From Symsagittifera roscoffensis (taxonomy: Eukaryota; Xenacoelomorpha; Acoela; Convolutidae), in the NCBI RefSeq assembly GCF_963678635.1, contig NC_087071.1:7083624-7147623 (forward strand): 64,000 nt of DNA, in the 5' to 3' direction. The stretch's first letter is position 1. Each line of letters starts with the position of its first letter. The notes below the pieces were generated by a model. The model worked only from the letters and a program-made list of their open reading frames with translations, searched no databases and had not been told where the DNA came from. The position numbers and the translations under genes are program-made. Shown piece after piece: positions 57,366 through 64,000 of the stretch.

Positions 57366-59270
57366 CTTAATGATACAAAATGATCTGAAGTAAAAAAACG
57401 CAGAAATCGTAAAATATATTACAAAACTGCATTTGAAAAAAAAGGTACATAAGTATTCTTTTTTTCAATAAAATAAAATATTTTTTAAAAAAAGAAGAAC
57501 GAAAACCGTTAAAAAACAAGGACAAAACATTAATGAAACACACCGTTAAGCAGTTAATGATGAATTGACTTAAAATCGACTTGGATCTAATTTTTAGCCG
57601 AGCCTTAAGATTAAATCAAACCGAACTTTATTTGATCCAATTCAATCTTAATTTTTTTCTTAAATGACAACAAATATATAACAGTCTTGAAAAAAAAACA
57701 ATTATTCATGAAAATGACAAAAAAAACCAAGTTTTAAAATGTTTACCAAGTTTTGATACTAGCTAAAAAAGAAAAGTTTTTAAAAAGCGTAAGAACCCAA
57801 AAAAACTAGACCTAATCACCCGTACCAAGGGGATTTTCTTTTCAAGATCTTTTTTTTATTTGGATAAGAATTTCAAAAATTCTCATCTAAAATTTGAATC
57901 TGAATTAGAAAGGTTCAGATCTGAAATGAACTTGAAAAAAAAAATTATAAGACTAAAATTAGATCTGAGAAAGCCTATTTTGTTGAAATATAATTTATGC
58001 ACCTCGAGCAAACAATTGAGTTTTTATTTTTTGATGATTCTCCAATAAACAATCATGTTTAGATTAACAAGCGGTAAAAAAAAACCTCCGATTATTTTCA
58101 CACACAATTTTTTTTAAATAAATTTCTTGTTCAACTGATTAAAAGCTTTCAAAAACTGTCAGAAGACCTAGCAGTTTTTTGACTTTCAAGCGCTACTAAT
58201 GCGTTTGCAATGGTTATTTCTTAGTTGAGGAAACATTTTTGGCAGTCTTCCCTTGCAGAATTTGCTTAGTACCTTCTAGTAGCTAGCAGAAGCTATCAAG
58301 TATAAAAGTATCAAAAATAGCAAAAATTGTGTCAAGTTCATTGATTTTTCAGATCTGAAATAATCAAGAAAAACTAAATTTCTGAAATAAAATTAGATCT
58401 GAAAAGGATATTCAGATCAGAAACAACCAAGAAAAACAAAATTTCTGATCTGAAATTAGATCTGAAATAAAGCGTCACTTTAACATTTCACATGACATTT
58501 CAGATCCGATAATCAGATTTGAATTAGAACATTTGAAGGTACGTAGCCATCAACGACCAAAATTGTCCTTTAAGTCAGTTTTTTGACATCTTTATTGGGT
58601 TGCAGTCAAACGCGCCTGCAAAAATTTGGCCATTCTGTAATCTTTGTCCGATTAAGTCACTGTGCTATTATCTAAAATTAATGCAAATGATATTTGTTTC
58701 GCTAATAAACACAAATAGTCTTATTTCGGTGTTTGTCTCTTAGAAGTGTTTAAAATGTAATAAAATTTTTCAAGTGCACCTTTCTTTCACGGAAACGTTG
58801 CTTTTGAGAATCTGTCAGATCACCCATAGTAGAATGAATTACTCACAAACAAAGCAATGCTGATACAAAAGTCCCATGATTGATACTGGTTTTATTTTCA
58901 AAAATATACTGCATATCTCGATTAAAATGTTTAATCCAGAAACAAGAAACGATTTCTTATGACAACGATTATGTTTTTTTTTTGAAAAATATATGTATCT
59001 TAGGTTTTTTCTTCTTATGAAAAGAAGGAAGCTTATATATCCCGTCAAGACTGATTGCGACGAATTGGTCCACTTGATACGGGAGCAACAGGTCTTTCTC
59101 GGTGTGTTTTGCCAAATTTAGGAACTAAAAATGCGAAAAGTTAATCGATTTGGTAATATGCTAGTTTCTGTTCTAAGCCGATCAAAACAATTGTCTTCTT
59201 TTTAAAACTGGTTTCGTATTTTTTGATGTGCTTCTCAACTAAACTTTTGGTCCTATTCTGAAACAGGAAA
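57366..59270. other. Gene-free stretch with agatctgaaat word repeats
   Basis: Words of the type agatctgaaat, tttctgatctg and tcagatctgaaat recur at 57890-57970 and 58340-58530, interspersed with aagaaaaactaaattt. They form an irregular low-complexity repeat. No gene or RNA was found. Confidence 0.5.
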
Positions 59271-59274
59271 TATA

Positions 59275-59620
59275 GTAGCTTTAACTCAGGTCAGATATCT
59301 ATTTTTATTGGATAATTTTGTTCCAATTCTCAAGAAAATGACGAAATTTTTCTGCTCAAGTTTGTTTTCTCTAGAAACAGACTTCATTTTTTTAATTACA
59401 TTTTTTGACATACTTTATATCATCTGCAAGGTATTGTTTTTTTGAGCTCGTTTTGAAAAGGTATTTCACCAGTGATTTTTAAAAAGTAATGTGAATTTAA
59501 AAACTGATGTATGGCCAATCTTGGACAATTAGGGCGCAATATAACTCGCGCTATTAACGCTTGAGCGGACATTTATTCAGTTTTAGAATCCTTCCAAAAC
59601 AAAATGAGGGGAGCTTTTTG
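59275..59620 (+). repeat. Decayed Rep-A copy
   Basis: taactcaggtcagatatcta, ttccaattctcaagaaaatg, ttttttgagctcgttttg, tatttcaccagtgat, ggcgcaatataactcgcgc and aacgcttgagcggacattta follow the Rep-A order with many changes. The first block also opens the copy at 62471, which suggests a family variant longer at its left end. Confidence 0.5.
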
Positions 59621-59621
59621 A

Positions 59622-60250
59622 ACTACCCGGTTTGACGAAAAACGCTATTTTACCAAATTCGTATATTGAAAAGTGCAAAACATTCACTTTTCATGCAAAT
59701 CGATTAAAACAAAAATTGCAAGAGAAGTCTATGATTAGTGATTTTTCATATAAGAAAACTGTATGACTAGCGTTCTGCTAATATATAAATAAAGTTTTTT
59801 AAATTTTGTTTTCTCAAACTTTTTGCGTTTTGTTCGTAACCGAAAAGAAATGGCAAAGAAATTGGTTACTCAAAAATAGAGTCATCAAAGTTTTGATCGT
59901 CTCGCAATTACAATTCATCCAAAACGGTCTGCATAAAATGGAGTTGTATGAAACGAATGATATAATGAATCTATCAAATTTTTAATCTTTGGCATTTTTT
60001 TATATTTTGATTTTTTAACTAAAAATGCACTGATCAAGGCACACAAAAACATGCCATACCAACTAAATATGCGTTGAGAAATTTAAAATAAATCAATTTT
60101 TTTATTTCCAGGACTTCGTTATGCATAAAAAAACTAACTTTTGCATGCCAATTTTTTTTTTCGATCGAAAAAAAACATTTTTTGGGACAACTTTGATCCT
60201 TTTTAAAAGAATGCTAGTCATGGAATTCCCATATGTTTATTCCCGAATAT
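59622..60250. repeat. Rep-C related sequence
   Basis: acccggtttgacgaaaaacg begins it, followed by ttttcatataagaaaactgt, gtatgactagcg, tgttcgtaacc and ttggttactcaaa, which are Rep-C interior words, in the reverse order to 35198-36055. The far terminus was not found. Confidence 0.5.
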
Positions 60251-60349
60251 TTATTACTTCGCTAAAATCGGAATCTATCACTTTGGATGACCTTATCACA
60301 AATCTCGGAAAAAATTACTTTTCTCATTTTTTGTAATTTTTTTTACTTT

Positions 60350-61110
60350 AGATATATGTTGAAAGAGGTTGTAAAATTCAGTAAAAACCTAACTCTACAA
60401 AGTGGAACTTTCGGTAAACTCATTTTTCATTTTTTGAAACATTCCTAAGTATTAAGCAAACAACGCTCAATAGACTCCAAAAGGCAGTATGAATAATCAG
60501 GGCTTCGCCCTGACACAAAGAGTCTTGTTTTATATGTTGCATTAACATTCTCCGGTCGCTTTTATATAAACAATTATCTAAGCAGAGGTATAGCTCGTAA
60601 GTCAAGTCCTGTTATACAGAAAACAAAATTTGCGAAGTTAAATTGCCCCCGGAAACTAAGAAGAAAAAACCAATTTAAGAAAAAACAGTTGAGAACCAGT
60701 ATGCATATTTAGCGACTGAAATTACTTTGCAGACTAAAAAAATCAATTTTGACTAAGCCTGTCATATACTTTTGGACGTGTTGCATGTGGGCTCCAGATA
60801 TATGTTGACAAAGGTTGTAAAATTCAAAAAGAACCTAACTCTACAAAGTGGAACTTTCGATAAACTGATTTTTCATTTTTTGAAACCTTCCTAAGTATTA
60901 AGCAAACAGTGCTCAATAGACTCCAAAAGGCAGTATGAATAACCAGGGCTTCACCCTGGCACAAACAGTCTTGTTTTATATGTTGCATTAACATTCTTCG
61001 GTCACTTTTATATAAACAATTATCTAAGCAGAGGTATAGCTCGTAAGTCAAGTCCTGTTATACAGAAAACAAAGTTTGCGAAGTTCAATTGCTTCCGGAA
61101 ACTAGACACA
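60350..61110. repeat. Direct repeat, period 446, two copies
   Basis: The copies start at agatatatgttga at 60350 and 60796. Each contains acctaactctacaaagtgga, the Rep-A type tail hairpin (tcagggcttcgccctga in the first, ccagggcttcaccctgg in the second), gagtcttgttttatatg/cagtcttgttttatatg and aagcagaggtatagctcgta. The minus-strand frames of 61 and 75 residues are identical repeat artefacts. Confidence 0.88.
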
Positions 61111-61840
61111 AAGTGTACCTTAATTCATATATCTTGTATGTCGAAAGGTTCAAGTTAGCTGCGGATAGTACTTGATCGCCACTAGTTAGACTTTCATTAT
61201 CAATCAATTCTGTCAAGTTCACTGAAAAAAATGCTTCCTTCAGGCTGATTGATTGCATCTACTCAAGCCTCGATGCATTGCATCGAGTTTTGTCTGCCAT
61301 TTTGGCTAATGTTACCATTTGAAACCTTGTAAAAATTTTATCTTGTAAGATTGAACTTGAAACCTTAAAAAATTTACTTGATAAAAAAACCAATTCAAAG
61401 AGCCGTTAGTCATTCAACAAACGCCAATCTACAAGGATGTATGATCTTGTTTCGATTGTCTCCCTGCATTTACACTCGACACGAGAGGATAACGTGAATT
61501 AGTGTGTGTTTCTAAACAAGTGTGCTGCTAAGAAAACAACTATTTTACATCAGCACAGCAAGTGTCTCGACTGCCCTGGTTGACCATCCCATAAACAATG
61601 AACATCTCTGAGAAAACATTATAAGATTTGTAAAAAAATTTCTATGAGAAAATTTCAAAAAGTTCTAAGATGGCATTTTTTGCCAAAACTCAAAAAACTT
61701 TCAAAAATGTTTTGAATTTATTTTTATTTCGCAAGAGATAAGAAAATTTTGGAAAAATTTCGTTTTTTTTATGAAAGTAAAAGTTTTAGATAGTCGCTAT
61801 TTGGTAGGCTTTTTGAACACAAAATACCAAAAATTTTTAA

Positions 61841-62046
61841 AGAAGAAAAAACCAATTTAAGAAAAAACAGTTTAGAACCAGTATGCATATTTAGCGATTT
61901 GAAATTACTTTGCAGACTAAAAAACAATTTTGCCTAAGCCTGTCATATACCTTTGCACGTGTTGCATGTGGCCTCCAGATATATGTTGACAAAGGTTGTA
62001 AAATTCAGTAAGAACCTAACTCTATAAAGTGGAACTTTCGATAAAC
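61841..62046. repeat. Third partial copy of the 60350 repeat
   Basis: It starts at agaagaaaaaaccaatttaa, which is the right part of the first unit, runs through ttgcatgtgg-cctccagatatatgttgaca and stops after actttcgataaactcat. It lacks the tail hairpin. Confidence 0.8.
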
Positions 62047-62246
62047 TCATGTAGCAAAACTCATGTAGCTACGAGCTTACGTTTTTGTACTTTGCGACAA
62101 CGAAGAAACTCAAGTTGCTTGAACGAGGCCTTTTCAAAAGAAGTGAACAAAATTTTTTGTAGGAAAAAAGTCGACTCACAACTTTTTTCTAGCAAAAATC
62201 AACATCTCTTAGTTTTCTCACAAAAAAGTCCCTATTTTATAACATG

Positions 62247-62930
62247 CGTGTAGAGCCTAACTTTGCGAGAAGTGGTAAGACTCTTAAAGGAAAAGTTTGG
62301 CTATTTTGCACCCCCACCCTCCTCCCACAAGTACCAATAACTAGGTTAATTATGAAGACCAAATATGTTTGTCATTACTTATTCATTCTGTATATCAAAT
62401 TTCATAACAACCAAAATTTGTGACTTGAAAGCAAAAATTCTAAAATAGCGACTTTTGATTTACTATATTAGCATTAACTCAGGTCAGACATTTACTCTAA
62501 TTGGAATTTTTTGCTCCGGCTTTAGAGAACATGAGGGATTATTTGTGCTCAAAGGGTTTTTTTTTCTCCAGACCAATTTCGACTTTTAACAGCCTTTTTG
62601 CTATACTTTTAAAACCGTCCCTAAAGTATTTTTTTTGAGCTCGTATTAAAAAGACGTTTTTCATGTGATGATTCAAAAAAATTGGAATTAAAAATTGGCA
62701 ACATAGCCAATCTGAGACGTGTAGAGCTTATGTTTGCCTGAAGTGGTGAGATTCATAAAAATACTTTGACTCTTTTTCTTACCTCGCCCTCCCTACACAA
62801 GTATCAATAACAAGGCTAAAAACGCAGACCAAAAATGTTTGTCATTACCCATTTGTTCTGTATCTCAATTTTCATAACAATCAAAATTGGTGAACAAAAA
62901 CTTACTTCTAAAATATGCAGTTAGAGTTAA
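62247..62930. repeat. Direct repeat pair flanking a decayed Rep-A copy
   Basis: 62247-62460 and 62718-62930 share cgtgtagagct, gaagtggt(a/g)aga, cacaagtaccaataac/cacaagtatcaataac, tgtttgtcattac and tttcataacaa. Between them is a decayed Rep-A copy (taactcaggtcagacattta, ttgctccggctttagagaac, ttttttttgagctcg). The unit is thus Rep-A plus about 210 bases of flank, present one and a half times. Confidence 0.7.
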
Positions 62931-63421
62931 AGGATGTTTTAAAAACAGATCTCGTTCGAATAATTACTTGAAGAAATAGCAAGTATTTGAACGCAGAGTT
63001 AAAGCATTACTCGAATTTTATTCCATTTTGCATTTCGCATTTGAACAACCATTTCGCGGCTGACTCGGTATAATACTAGAAATAAATTTTTGGGACCATT
63101 CAAATTTTCAGCTATCTCAAAATGCAGCAACATCAAAATCAACCTTGGATCAAAACTCGTCAAAAACTGCAGATAAATAATCAAACATTTGCTATAAAAC
63201 CAATCAACTTAGAACAATTTTGAAATTTTTCTTCGCGCCTAAACCTGAAAATCAGAAAAAAAAACAAATATTGTTGTCGACTGCATAAAAAGCCAGTACA
63301 AAAACACTAACTACTTTTAGAGTAAACCGTTAAAAACACCTCGATTTTCATCTTCATTGAAAAACTAACATCAAATTATTTTGTTGTTGACTCCATTGGA
63401 ATTTAGAAAAAACGAATAACG

Positions 63422-63897
63422 ATGAATTTAACTCAAACTACGCCAACCAGGTTTAGCAAACACACAAAAGTGGGAGGAGGAGCTAGTGTTGACCGCCAGG
63501 CATGTTGCAGTGAGTGCGCCAAAAAATTCTACAGTTCTCGTCGTCTTCCGGATTGCGGACACATGGTGTGTGGGCAACCCTCCCCCAGCCATTGCGCATT
63601 CAATGTCCTCTCACCGGAACGGCGACGATGTCCGGTCTTGTCATGCTTGATGACGATGAATGCTACTATTTGTGTTGAGGACCTGGAAGTTCCGAACCTA
63701 GATGGAACCGAAAACTTCCTTTCAAAAGAGTACAAGAAAATACTCAAGAATAGACTGAATCAACCATCAAATGGTAAAAAAAATTTGATTGCAAAATATT
63801 GCGCTTCGCCTATAAAACGTCAAGTAAAACGTTTCTTTCAGATATTCGATCCCCTTTCTGTCCAAAGGGTCTCGTGTTAAACAGTTTTAGGGCGTGA
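63422..63897 (+). CDS. Small RING-type zinc finger protein
   Basis: Two models share the start and the finger. Spliced: 63422-63773 joined to 63842-63897 (a 68-base GT-AG intron, phase kept, 135 residues). Unspliced: the frame runs to 63880, 152 residues. The metal ligands read C29-x2-C32, C45-G-H47-x2-C50, H57/C58, C70 and C75, the order of a C3HC4 RING, though the final pair has a spacing of four (CPVLSC) where most RINGs have two. RING domains usually recruit E2 enzymes for ubiquitin transfer, but with no other domain the substrate and real activity are unknown. An AATAAA at 63937 about 40 bases after the stop supports a complete short gene. I favour the spliced form because the acceptor tttctttcag is strong. 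Confidence 0.65.
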
Positions 63898-63936
63898 ATT
63901 TCCAGCCAACCGACCGTATAAACTTTGGAGGCTGCA

Positions 63937-63942
63937 AATAAA
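63937..63942 (+). promoter_or_regulatory. Candidate polyadenylation signal of the RING gene
   Basis: AATAAA lies about 40 bases after the stop of the spliced model. Confidence 0.5.
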
Positions 63943-64000
63943 TAATATCTGTGAGAATAAAGCGCTCATCGAAAAAAACTGCATTTTAGCCGGATTTTCT

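Noticed and set aside
60420-61051. Pair of similar minus frames (MTYELYLCLDNCLYKSD...)
   Set aside because: They come from the 446-bp direct repeat and read through the Rep-A tail hairpin; not a gene family.

Overview
The window is animal (metazoan) nuclear DNA: AT-rich, with spliced genes made of short exons, GT-AG introns of up to 12 kb and a dense load of short non-autonomous repeats. It contains an orthologue of TTC16, a gene typical of animals with motile cilia. The phylum cannot be fixed from the sequence alone; an invertebrate is most likely. There is no sign of bacterial operons, CRISPR arrays or phage genes.

Five protein genes can be assembled by joining exons whose splice phases agree. 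(1) TTC16-like tetratricopeptide protein, minus strand, 11 exons from 29500 down to 1209, about 804 residues. (2) Inside its 12.4-kb fourth intron, on the opposite strand, a two-exon gene (15161-18414) for a 225-residue protein with an N-terminal Cys pair, a His/Asp cluster and a long Glu-Pro repeat tail. (3) A heterotrimeric G-protein gamma subunit, minus strand, four exons from 37641 down to 33207, 180 residues, with the usual gamma domain and CaaX box preceded by an unusual Gln/His/Tyr-rich extension of about 120 residues. (4) A 310-residue seven-transmembrane receptor, plus strand, four exons from 39241 to 54321. It starts 1.6 kb from the gamma gene, head to head. (5) A small RING-type zinc finger gene at the right edge (63422-63897).

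Most of the rest is intron and intergenic DNA built from repeats: a hairpin-bearing family (called Rep-A here) with many copies; a second family with a conserved tRNA-like end (Rep-B); inverted-terminus elements with CCCGGGTT ends (Rep-C) and others; a tRNA-Lys-like SINE; a decayed LTR-type element; minisatellites close to exons; an 813-bp tandem duplication; a roughly 500-bp tandem array; and a long nested inverted repeat at 55.9-57.4 kb.

Functionally, a divergent receptor and a G gamma subunit sit side by side and could act in the same signalling chain, but that is inference from position. All splice models were made by eye and have no transcript support. The least certain point is the junction between TTC16 exons 2 and 3.
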